Shown here: one piece after another, positions 1 through 5,651 of the stretch
Layout of the letters: each line of letters opens with the position of its first letter
Position numbering within the stretch: the first letter of the stretch is position 1
Source of the DNA: Bifidobacterium breve
GTDB taxonomy: Bacteria; Actinomycetota; Acidimicrobiia; IMCC26256; PALSA-555
Direction: 5' to 3'
Length of the DNA: 5,651 nt
Assembly: GCA_945889545.1 (NCBI GenBank)
Contig: CAMDCC010000202.1
Location: 1 to 5,651, forward strand
Program-made: the position numbers and the translations under genes
The notes under the pieces: model-generated
What the model saw: the letters and a program-made list of their open reading frames with translations, nothing else
The model's database searches: none
Told to the model about the DNA's origin: nothing

Positions 1-33
1 GTACCTGCGGCGCTGATCGGTAACCTCCTGGCC

Positions 34-1359
34 GTGACCGGGGGGATGCCAAGCATCGAGGGGGATCGCTATCTGCATCCGGAGATCGAGACGATGGCTC
101 GCGCCGACATCGAGGCCATCCAAGAGGAGAAGCTCCTCGATCTCATCCCCTACGCGTACGAGCGATCGGCGCTGACTCGGGCGACGTGGGAAGAAGCGGG
201 CGTGCACCCGCGCGACATCAAGTCGCTGGACGACTTCCGGGAGCGGGCCCCTTTCGTCAGCAAGGATGCAATCAGGGTCTTCCGCGACGAACGCGGCGAT
301 CCGTACGGCGGACTCCTCTGCTTCAAGGAGTCCGAGCTCACCGCGATCACATCCACCTCGGGTACAACCGGTGATCCCACGCTCGTACCGGAGGTGTGGG
401 GTGGCGCGCGTGAGGGCACCACGCCAGCACTCGTGCGGGAGTTCTACGAGATCGGCACGCGCCCTGGCGACTACTTCACCTGCATCCTCTTTACCTTCCG
501 TGGCGCGTTCTTCGCCATGGTGCAGAGCCTCGGCGCGATCCCCGTATTCCTCGACCACACCCCGACGGAGCTGCGGCGGTTCGTGGAGCTCTCGCTCGAG
601 TTGCGGCCCACGAACCTCTACAACTTCAGCAACGTGCTCATCAGTGAGCTGGCGCACGTGTGCGAGGCCATGTTGGTGGATCCTCGCGAGGTGATGTCGA
701 GCTACCACGGCGTCGTCCACGGTGGCGAGCCGCTCGGCATGCGGTCCCGCAAGCTGCTCGAGGAGTGGGGCGTCGAGGGCTTCGAGCACACAGCGGTTGG
801 CGACGCCAGTGCCGCGACGGAATGTCGCGAGCACGACGGGTGTCACTTCTGGGAAGACGGTGTGCTCGTGGAGCATCTCGACCCCGATGGCACCGACACG
901 ATGCGCGACGGCGAACGCGGTGAGCTCGTGGTCACTGCGCTCGACAACCGCACGATGCCCCTCGTGCGCTTTCGTTCCGACGACCTCGCCGACATCACGC
1001 GAAAGCAGTGCGGGTGTGGTCGCACCCACGGGCGCATCAAGACCGCGGGCCGCAAGGGTGACGAGGTCATCGTCGACGGCCGCTCGGTGCTGCCGATGGA
1101 TGTGTGGGAGGCAGTCGAGCGGTTCGACGAGACCGCCATGGGCCTGTTCCAGATCATCCGCACGGCGTCGAAGATGGACACGTTGCGCCTGCGCGTCGGG
1201 CACGACGGCTCTACCAAGAAGGAAGGAGAGCTGTCCGATCGAATTGCCGAAGCCGTCAGCGAGGCGACCGGCGTGATCCCCGAGGTCGAGCTCGTCCCGA
1301 ACGACGACCTGCTTCGGCTCGGTCCTCCGCACAAGATCCCTCGGGTGGCGAAGAAATGA
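34..1359 (+). CDS. PaaK-like (phenylacetate-CoA ligase family) adenylate-forming CoA ligase
   Basis: This gene likely encodes a cytosolic ATP-dependent acyl/aryl-CoA ligase (acid + ATP to acyl-AMP, then acyl-CoA). Seen in the 441-residue product: a P-loop TSTSGTTGDPT (106-116), an A5-region GDASAATEC (256-264), RFRSDDL (312-318) whose D317 aligns with the ribose-binding Asp, CGCGRTHGR (326-334), and the hinge AGRKGDE (338-344). A C-terminal domain ends in HKIPRVAKK, where K434 is the best candidate for the catalytic Lys. C264, H271, C326 and C328 form a likely zinc cluster of the kind known in some PaaK relatives. The length is normal for PaaK (about 430-440 residues). The true substrate cannot be read; phenylacetate is only the family name. 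The start is uncertain. GTG at 34 and ATG at 46 are both in frame, neither has a clear ribosome binding site, and the frame is open back to base 1, so the gene could begin outside the window. The stop overlaps the next gene. Confidence 0.9.
   Translation: MTGGMPSIEGDRYLHPEIETMARADIEAIQEEKLLDLIPYAYERSALTRATWEEAGVHPRDIKSLDDFRERAPFVSKDAIRVFRDERGDPYGGLLCFKESELTAITSTSGTTGDPTLVPEVWGGAREGTTPALVREFYEIGTRPGDYFTCILFTFRGAFFAMVQSLGAIPVFLDHTPTELRRFVELSLELRPTNLYNFSNVLISELAHVCEAMLVDPREVMSSYHGVVHGGEPLGMRSRKLLEEWGVEGFEHTAVGDASAATECREHDGCHFWEDGVLVEHLDPDGTDTMRDGERGELVVTALDNRTMPLVRFRSDDLADITRKQCGCGRTHGRIKTAGRKGDEVIVDGRSVLPMDVWEAVERFDETAMGLFQIIRTASKMDTLRLRVGHDGSTKKEGELSDRIAEAVSEATGVIPEVELVPNDDLLRLGPPHKIPRVAKK
1356..1359 (+). 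promoter_or_regulatory. ATGA start/stop overlap coupling genes 1 and 2
   Basis: The ATG of gene 2 (1356-1358) shares bases with the TGA of gene 1 (1357-1359). Only a weak purine-rich stretch (GGGTGGCGAAGAA) precedes it. Such overlaps normally allow terminating ribosomes to restart, which would tie production of the short protein to that of the ligase. Confidence 0.7.
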
Positions 1360-2039
1360 CGACAGCCGAGATTCCGAAGCCAGCACTGTGGGGCGTCGGT
1401 TCGTTCCGTGTCGGCGACGAGGTCCGTCCGTACCCGGTCGGGCAGGACGACCACGGTCGTGACATCTCGAGTTCGATGAAGGCCGTCAAGTCGCTAGGGA
1501 TCCATGGCGAATCGCGCGCGTTGGTGCTGTCGATGCTGTCCGAGGCCGCGCAGTATTGGCCGATCCAGATCGGCTTGCTCATGAGCCAAGCACAGTTCTC
1601 GCTCGCCGACGCCAGTCGGTTCGACGCATTCCGAACCGCAATGTTCCTGCGAGCGATGCACTACGACGTCGTCCTCGGCATCAACACCGAAGTGCTCGAC
1701 GGCCTCGACGATCTCGGGCACGCCTATGGCGACGTGTTCGGCGGGGCACCTGTCCTCGCCGCGCGCGCAGGCGCATACGAGCGCCTTCGCGATGCCGGGC
1801 TCGCGCCTCGGTGGTGGCTGCACGTCGGCCCGACGATCGCCGTCGAATGCGAGGCGGTCGCCGGCGCGCATGTTGATGGCGACGAGTGGGAGGTGGACGT
1901 CGCCAACGGTGAAGTCCTGCTGACAGCGCGCAACCCCCGCGCCTTGTCGATCGATCGCCTGGCCACCGGCGTGCGCGGTGAGCTTGTGACTGAGTCCTGC
2001 GCGTGCGGACGAACGGACCCGCGCATCCAACCTCGGTAA
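1356..2039 (+). CDS. Truncated PaaK-like protein lacking P-loop and C-terminal domain (probable pseudoenzyme)
   Basis: The 227-residue product is related to the core of the preceding ligase. Its end (190-224, TA..R.......R...........C.CGRT..RI) aligns without gaps to residues 301-335 of gene 1, and ..EC......H (164-172) aligns to 263-271. The region GESRALVLSML to about residue 120 matches the helix-strand core after RPGD in gene 1. No SGTTG-type P-loop is present: residues about 12-30 (around GSFRVGDEVRPYPVG) occupy its place. The conserved Asp (D317 in gene 1) is V206 here. The protein stops just before the hinge, so the domain with the catalytic Lys is absent. The putative zinc ligands C165, H172, C215 and C217 are all kept. 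Adenylation is therefore unlikely; a binding, scaffolding or regulatory partner role is inference. ATG 1356 is chosen because it creates an ATGA overlap with gene 1, suggesting translational coupling. The frame is open further upstream, but that part lies within gene 1. The uninterrupted frame and conserved motifs argue against a decaying pseudogene. Confidence 0.8.
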   Translation: MTTAEIPKPALWGVGSFRVGDEVRPYPVGQDDHGRDISSSMKAVKSLGIHGESRALVLSMLSEAAQYWPIQIGLLMSQAQFSLADASRFDAFRTAMFLRAMHYDVVLGINTEVLDGLDDLGHAYGDVFGGAPVLAARAGAYERLRDAGLAPRWWLHVGPTIAVECEAVAGAHVDGDEWEVDVANGEVLLTARNPRALSIDRLATGVRGELVTESCACGRTDPRIQPR

Positions 2040-2043
2040 TACG

Positions 2044-3615
2044 TTGGACGCGCTGCACTCCCTGACGCTGGGTGACCTGCTGCGGGAGAACCGGCGCCGG
2101 TTCCCGTTGCGCACCGCGGGCGTGTGCGGTGGCGAACGCTGGACATACCCCGAGCTCGACGAACGGGTGAACCGGCTGGCAAACGCGCTGCTGGGCGCGG
2201 GCTTTGAGCCGGGCGACCGGGTGCTGTGGCTGGGCCAGAACTGCCATCGGCTGTTCGAGTGCCTCTTCGCGGTGGCCAAGATCGGCGGGATCGTGGTGCC
2301 CGCGAACTGGCGCCAGACCGCAGCGGAGCTCGCGTTCCAGATCGAGGACGTGGATGCCCGAGTCGTGATCTGGCAGGACGAAGAGATCGGCGATGCTGTG
2401 CGCGAGGCGCGCAGCTCGGTTTCGTCGGCTGCGCGCTGGCTCCAGCACGATGTCCCGAATGCTGACGGCCCCAATACGGAAGGTAGGAGAGACGACTCGT
2501 ACGAGGAGTTCATCGCGACCGGTGCACCCGACGATCCCGACATCGACGTCGACCCCTTCTCTGGAGTTCTCGCGATCTACACGGCTGCGTTTGGCGGTCG
2601 ACCGAACGGTGCGCTGCTCAGCCACTTCGGATTCATCCTCGAGAACCTCACCGTGGCGATGCTCCAACACCTCGACAGCGATGCCATCTATCTCAACTCG
2701 GGCCCGCTCTTCCACGTCGGGAGCTTCATGACGACGATGGCCACCTTCCAACAGGGTGGAACCAACGTGTTCATGGCGCGCTTCGACGCCGAGGAGTTCT
2801 GTCGGTTGGTTGACGCGGAGCGCTGCACGACCGGATACGTGGTGGGCAACATCATGGACCGAGTCGTCGAGGTGAATCGCGACGGCCAATACGACCTCAC
2901 AAGCCTCCGACTCCCGGGAACGCCGGAGTGGAACGCGATGGTGAGCGCGGAGAGCACGCCGTGGAGCCGCAACGCAGGTGGGTACGGACAGACCGAGGTG
3001 AACGGTCTCGTCACGTTCCGAGGGATCGGCGGCGACCACGAAGGGACGCACGGACGCACCCTGCCGCTCGCGCAGCTCCGGATCGTCGACGAGGACGATC
3101 ATGAGCTCGGTCCGGGGGAGGTGGGGGAGATCGTGGTGCGAGGACCCACCGCGATGGTGGGATACCTCCATCGCCCCGAGATCAACGAACATCGTCAACG
3201 GGGCGGGTGGCATCACACGTTCGACCTCGGTCGCCGCGAAATCGATGGATCGATCACGTTCATCGGCCCGATGACCACGATGATCAAGTCGGGCGTCGAG
3301 AACATCTACCCCGCCGAAGTGGAAGCCGCGATCGCCCGCCACGCCGGCGTCGCCGAGGTGTGTGTGATCGGGGTTCCGGATGCCGAATGGGATCAGTGCG
3401 TGAAGGCCGTCGTCGTCGCGGTTGCTGGCGTCGAGGTCACCGACCACGACATCATCGAGCACTGCAAGCGCAACATCGCGTCGTACAAGAAGCCAAGGTC
3501 GGTCGAGTTCACCGACGCACTTCCGAGAGACGTGAACGGCATGGTTGATCGCAACGCAGTCGACGCGGCATTTGGAGGCGGTGGGTACCCCGGCCCCAAG
3601 CGCACACGCGGTTGA
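2044..3615 (+). CDS. FadD-like acyl-CoA synthetase family protein with degenerate ATP-site motifs
   Basis: The 523-residue product has the full length and fold order of a class I adenylate-forming acyl-CoA synthetase. Seen: an N-terminal TLGDLLREN..RFPLRTA (8-25) and WTYPELDERVNRLANAL (33-49), LNSGPLFHVGSF (217-228), an intact A5 YGQTE (314-318), GEIVVRGP..M.GYL (361-375), A7 TFDLG (392-396, Asp kept at 394), and KSGVENIYPAEVE (415-427) leading into the C-terminal domain. Three ATP-handling motifs depart from consensus. The P-loop is YTAAFGGRPNG (179-189) instead of YTSGTTGxPKG. The hinge GRxKD is GPMTT (408-412). The A10 GK is GM, with Met500 in place of the catalytic Lys. It may be inactive, use a different chemistry, or act with gene 1. 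The TTG at 2044, 4 bases after gene 2, is the only common start (ATG, GTG or TTG) between the in-frame stop at 1987 and a GTG at 2122. The GTG would cut the conserved N-terminus. No ribosome binding site is obvious, so it probably relies on coupling to gene 2. Confidence 0.88.
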   Translation: MDALHSLTLGDLLRENRRRFPLRTAGVCGGERWTYPELDERVNRLANALLGAGFEPGDRVLWLGQNCHRLFECLFAVAKIGGIVVPANWRQTAAELAFQIEDVDARVVIWQDEEIGDAVREARSSVSSAARWLQHDVPNADGPNTEGRRDDSYEEFIATGAPDDPDIDVDPFSGVLAIYTAAFGGRPNGALLSHFGFILENLTVAMLQHLDSDAIYLNSGPLFHVGSFMTTMATFQQGGTNVFMARFDAEEFCRLVDAERCTTGYVVGNIMDRVVEVNRDGQYDLTSLRLPGTPEWNAMVSAESTPWSRNAGGYGQTEVNGLVTFRGIGGDHEGTHGRTLPLAQLRIVDEDDHELGPGEVGEIVVRGPTAMVGYLHRPEINEHRQRGGWHHTFDLGRREIDGSITFIGPMTTMIKSGVENIYPAEVEAAIARHAGVAEVCVIGVPDAEWDQCVKAVVVAVAGVEVTDHDIIEHCKRNIASYKKPRSVEFTDALPRDVNGMVDRNAVDAAFGGGGYPGPKRTRG

Positions 3616-3627
3616 GACTGTTGCTCC

Positions 3628-3665
3628 TTCGGGACTGAGGGGCAAGCCGTGTATCTTTGAGTGTC
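3628..3665 (+). promoter_or_regulatory. Possible promoter for gene 4 (leaderless start)
   Basis: The gap between genes 3 and 4 contains TATCTT (3652-3657), a reasonable actinobacterial -10 (TAnnnT). A poor -35-like TTCGGG (3628-3633) lies 18 bases upstream. The -10 ends 8 bases before the GTG at 3666, the spacing expected for a leaderless transcript beginning at the start codon. A GAGGGG (3637-3642) could instead be a ribosome binding site for a TTG at 3657, but at 14 bases it is rather far. The signal is weak, and readthrough from the upstream genes is equally possible. Confidence 0.25.
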
Positions 3666-5651
3666 GTGGGACTGCCGCTTTCGATCGTCGTGGTCGCGTA
3701 CGACATCGAGCGCGAGCTCCCTCGCACGCTGCAATCCTTGTCGGCCAGCTATCAGCGCGACATCGGTGTTGCTGACTACGAGGTGATCGTGGTCGACAAC
3801 GGCTCACCCACGCCGATCGACGAAGCAGTGTTCACTGGGCTCGAGGGTCAGTACCGCCTCGTTCGAATCGATGACGCATCGCCATCACCGGCAGGAGCCG
3901 TCAACCGCGGTCTTGCCGTTGCGCAGGGCGACACCGTAGGTGTGATGGTCGATGGCGCCCGGCTCGCGAGCCCCGGGCTGCTGCGGTACGCGCTCGTCGG
4001 GAGCAGCATCCACGAGCGCTCGGGTGTGGCCACCCTCGGCTGGTACCTCGGGTACGACTACCAGCGCTACGCGATCGCGTCCGGCTGGACCAAGGCCGAC
4101 GAGGACCGTCTGCTCGACGACATCGAGTGGCCCAGCGACGGCTATCGCCTCTTCGAAGTCTCGACGATGGACGAATCCTCGACCTACGGGTGGTTCTTCG
4201 GCATCTTCGAGAGCAACTGTCTGTTCCTCCCGGCCAGCGCATGGGAGGAGCTCGGCGGATTCGACGAGGCGTTCGCGGAGCCCGGTGGGGGACTCGTCAA
4301 CCACGACGCGTTGCGCCGAGCGACTGAGCTCGCCGACCTCGGTTGGGTGATGTTGCTCGCCGAAGGCACGTTCCACCAGATGCACGGTGGCATCGCAACC
4401 AACGTTGCCCCAGACGACATCGAGCAGAAGATGCGAGTCTGGAGCGCGCAGTACGAGGCCATTCGTGGTCGCGAGGTCTCGCCGCCGAAGCTCGGCGACC
4501 CCGTGTTCCTGGGCACGCTGCCCACCTGGTTCTGGCCGCACTACGCGCACGGCCTCAACAGCAACCTGCACGCGAACTCAGTGCTCGCGGTGTCGGTTCC
4601 TCCCGCAGTGCCGTTCCCGGACCCCACGTCGGCACCGAACCCGATGGCCGCCGAGTGGATGCAGCTCGCGGCCACCGCGGCTCGCGACGGCCGCGACGCC
4701 GAGGCGCTCGAGTTCTCTCGGCGCGGCCGGCTTGCGGCGCCGAAGTCTCCGCAGCTCTTCCCGCTACTCGCGGCGCTGCCGTGCGGCAAGCAGATCAAGG
4801 ACATCCCGCTCGAGCGCCAGGTCAAGTTCTTCTTGGACGCGGGCGAGGCGTGCGCCCGAGCCGGTGAGCACGACGACGCCGAGGTGAGCTTTCGAGAAGC
4901 GTTGCGGCTCAACCCGGGGAACGCGCACGCCTACGAAGGCCTGAGCAGTCTGCGCATGCCCGGACCCGACTACTACGAACGCCTCGAGCGCGTGCATGAG
5001 CTCCTGAACCCGACCAGCTACCTCGAGATCGGCGTGAAGTTCGGCACCTCGCTGGCCGGTGCCCGCCCGCCCACGGTCGCGGTGGCCGTCGACCCCGATC
5101 CACGCGTCCGTGAACCGATTCAGGTTGGTTGCCACCTGTACCGTGAGACGTCGACCGAGTTCTTCACTCGGCGCGATGTGCGCACGTTGTTCGGCGGCGA
5201 GGGCCCGGCCCTCGTGTTCATTGACGGGCTGCACGAGTTCCCGACTGCGCTCGAAGACTTCTGGCAGGTCGAGGCGATCTCCGATCCGGGAACGATCGTC
5301 GTGCTCCACGACGTCATCCCCTTCGACGAGATCACCCAGCGTCCCGACCAGGTGTACGAGTTCTACACGGGTGATGGCTGGAAGCTGCTGCACTGCCTCG
5401 CGGAGACTCGCCCAGACCTCTCGTGGTTCACCGTTCGCACTCCTCCGAGCGGACTTACGTTCGTGACCGGGCTCGATCGCGCGTCGACGCTCTTGCCGGA
5501 ACAGCACGACAAGCTCGTTGCCCGGTTCGGCTCGTTGGGCTTCGAAGACTCGCGTCATGTACCCGGTCCGGTGCTCGAGAACGACTGGGACCTCATCGCC
5601 GCCCAGCTCACGGAATGGCGCGAGCGATCACACGCCGTGGCGAGCTCGCTC
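3666..5651 (+). CDS. GT2 glycosyltransferase - TPR - methyltransferase fusion protein (3' partial)
   Basis: 662 codons are visible and the frame is still open at the window edge. Residues 5-250 form a family 2 (GT-A) glycosyltransferase: LSIVVVAYD (5-13), EVIVVDNGS (39-47, D44), VDGAR (95-99, at the DxD position but with one Asp, D96), NCLFLPASAWEELGGFDEAF (184-203), and a FHQMHGG (236-242) His motif. Residues about 329-365 and 386-421 are TPR-like helix pairs; the second reads DAGEACARAGEHDDAEVSF..AL.LNP. Residues about 445-605 form a SAM-methyltransferase domain of the Methyltransf_24/CmcI type: YLEIGVKFGTS (452-462), VDPD (475-478), FIDGLHEF (518-525), LHDVIP (547-552), YTGDGWKL (567-574). 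A role in sugar transfer and O-methylation of a surface polysaccharide or secreted glycan is inferred. No signal peptide or membrane segment is seen. GTG 3666 is preferred because it places the GT2 strand at the usual distance from the N-terminus. TTG 3657, in the same frame, would add three residues. The in-frame stop at 3636 rules out a longer form. Confidence 0.88.
   Translation, partial: MGLPLSIVVVAYDIERELPRTLQSLSASYQRDIGVADYEVIVVDNGSPTPIDEAVFTGLEGQYRLVRIDDASPSPAGAVNRGLAVAQGDTVGVMVDGARLASPGLLRYALVGSSIHERSGVATLGWYLGYDYQRYAIASGWTKADEDRLLDDIEWPSDGYRLFEVSTMDESSTYGWFFGIFESNCLFLPASAWEELGGFDEAFAEPGGGLVNHDALRRATELADLGWVMLLAEGTFHQMHGGIATNVAPDDIEQKMRVWSAQYEAIRGREVSPPKLGDPVFLGTLPTWFWPHYAHGLNSNLHANSVLAVSVPPAVPFPDPTSAPNPMAAEWMQLAATAARDGRDAEALEFSRRGRLAAPKSPQLFPLLAALPCGKQIKDIPLERQVKFFLDAGEACARAGEHDDAEVSFREALRLNPGNAHAYEGLSSLRMPGPDYYERLERVHELLNPTSYLEIGVKFGTSLAGARPPTVAVAVDPDPRVREPIQVGCHLYRETSTEFFTRRDVRTLFGGEGPALVFIDGLHEFPTALEDFWQVEAISDPGTIVVLHDVIPFDEITQRPDQVYEFYTGDGWKLLHCLAETRPDLSWFTVRTPPSGLTFVTGLDRASTLLPEQHDKLVARFGSLGFEDSRHVPGPVLENDWDLIAAQLTEWRERSHAVASSL

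Noticed and set aside
1..33. 3' end of an upstream gene
   Set aside because: Stops occur in the other two + frames (TGA 14-16, TAA 21-23), but four to six codons are too few to identify a gene, and gene 1's own frame is also open here.
1104..1355. Upstream extension of gene 2 inside gene 1
   Set aside because: The frame is open back to an ATG at 1104, but the added residues are Arg/Pro-rich and unlike a ligase, and they overlap the conserved C-terminal domain of gene 1. The ATGA start at 1356 is far more plausible.
1494..2543. 349-codon open frame on the minus strand across genes 2 and 3
   Set aside because: It is low-complexity, Ser/Arg/Ala-rich, has no motif, and is opposite well-supported coding sequence.
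3624..3635. Small UUCG hairpin (TCC-TTCG-GGA) after gene 3 as a terminator
   Set aside because: The stem is only three base pairs, cannot be extended, and has no following T-run, so it does not support a terminator.
1681..3807. 708-codon open frame on the minus strand across genes 2, 3 and 4
   Set aside because: Its translation is rich in Arg, Ala, His and Asp with no recognisable domain, and it lies opposite genes with clear conserved motifs. Long antisense open frames are expected in high-GC coding DNA because stop codons are rare there.
4764..5558. 264-codon open frame on the minus strand within the fusion gene
   Set aside because: It is the mirror image of the TPR and methyltransferase coding region, has no family features or start signal, and is explained by GC-driven codon bias.
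1..5651. CRISPR array, mobile element, tRNA or rRNA
   Set aside because: No direct repeat arrays, terminal inverted repeats, transposase motifs or structured RNA signatures were seen, and nearly all the window is occupied by the four genes.

Overview
The window is a gene-dense, high-GC piece of bacterial DNA in which every supported gene lies on the + strand. The G/C-ending codons, the GTG and TTG starts, and the style of the acyl-CoA synthetase and GT2/methyltransferase proteins suggest an actinobacterium. An Acidimicrobiia- or Mycobacteriales-like lineage would fit, but this is an inference; no rRNA or tRNA is present to confirm it.

Positions 1-3615 hold a tight three-gene unit of adenylate-forming (acyl-CoA ligase superfamily) proteins. 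Gene 1 (34-1359) is a PaaK-like CoA ligase with an apparently complete active site. Gene 2 (1356-2039) starts inside the stop of gene 1 through an ATGA overlap. It is a short relative of the same PaaK-like family that ends at the CxCGRTxxRI motif: it lacks the whole C-terminal domain, the Ser/Thr/Gly P-loop and the ATP-ribose Asp, but keeps the Cys/His cluster expected to bind zinc. Gene 3 (2044-3615) begins 4 bases after gene 2 with a TTG codon. It is a full-length FadD-like acyl-CoA synthetase in which the P-loop, the hinge GR.KD motif and the C-terminal catalytic Lys are all replaced. One apparently competent ligase is therefore packaged with two relatives that look unable to handle ATP, in an arrangement that predicts co-translation. 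The most interesting hypothesis here is that they form a hetero-oligomeric or regulated ligase, or that the two degenerate proteins bind acyl/CoA ligands or act as scaffolds.

A 50-base gap (3616-3665) with a weak promoter-like signal separates this unit from gene 4 (3666 to beyond 5651). Gene 4 is a modular protein with an N-terminal family 2 glycosyltransferase domain, a TPR-like helical middle and a Methyltransf_24/CmcI-like SAM-methyltransferase domain. It remains open at the window edge. It probably acts on a cell-surface or secreted glycan and need not be linked to the ligase genes.

I saw no RNA genes, CRISPR arrays, mobile elements, long repeats or convincing terminators. There is no stretch over 300 bases without a gene.
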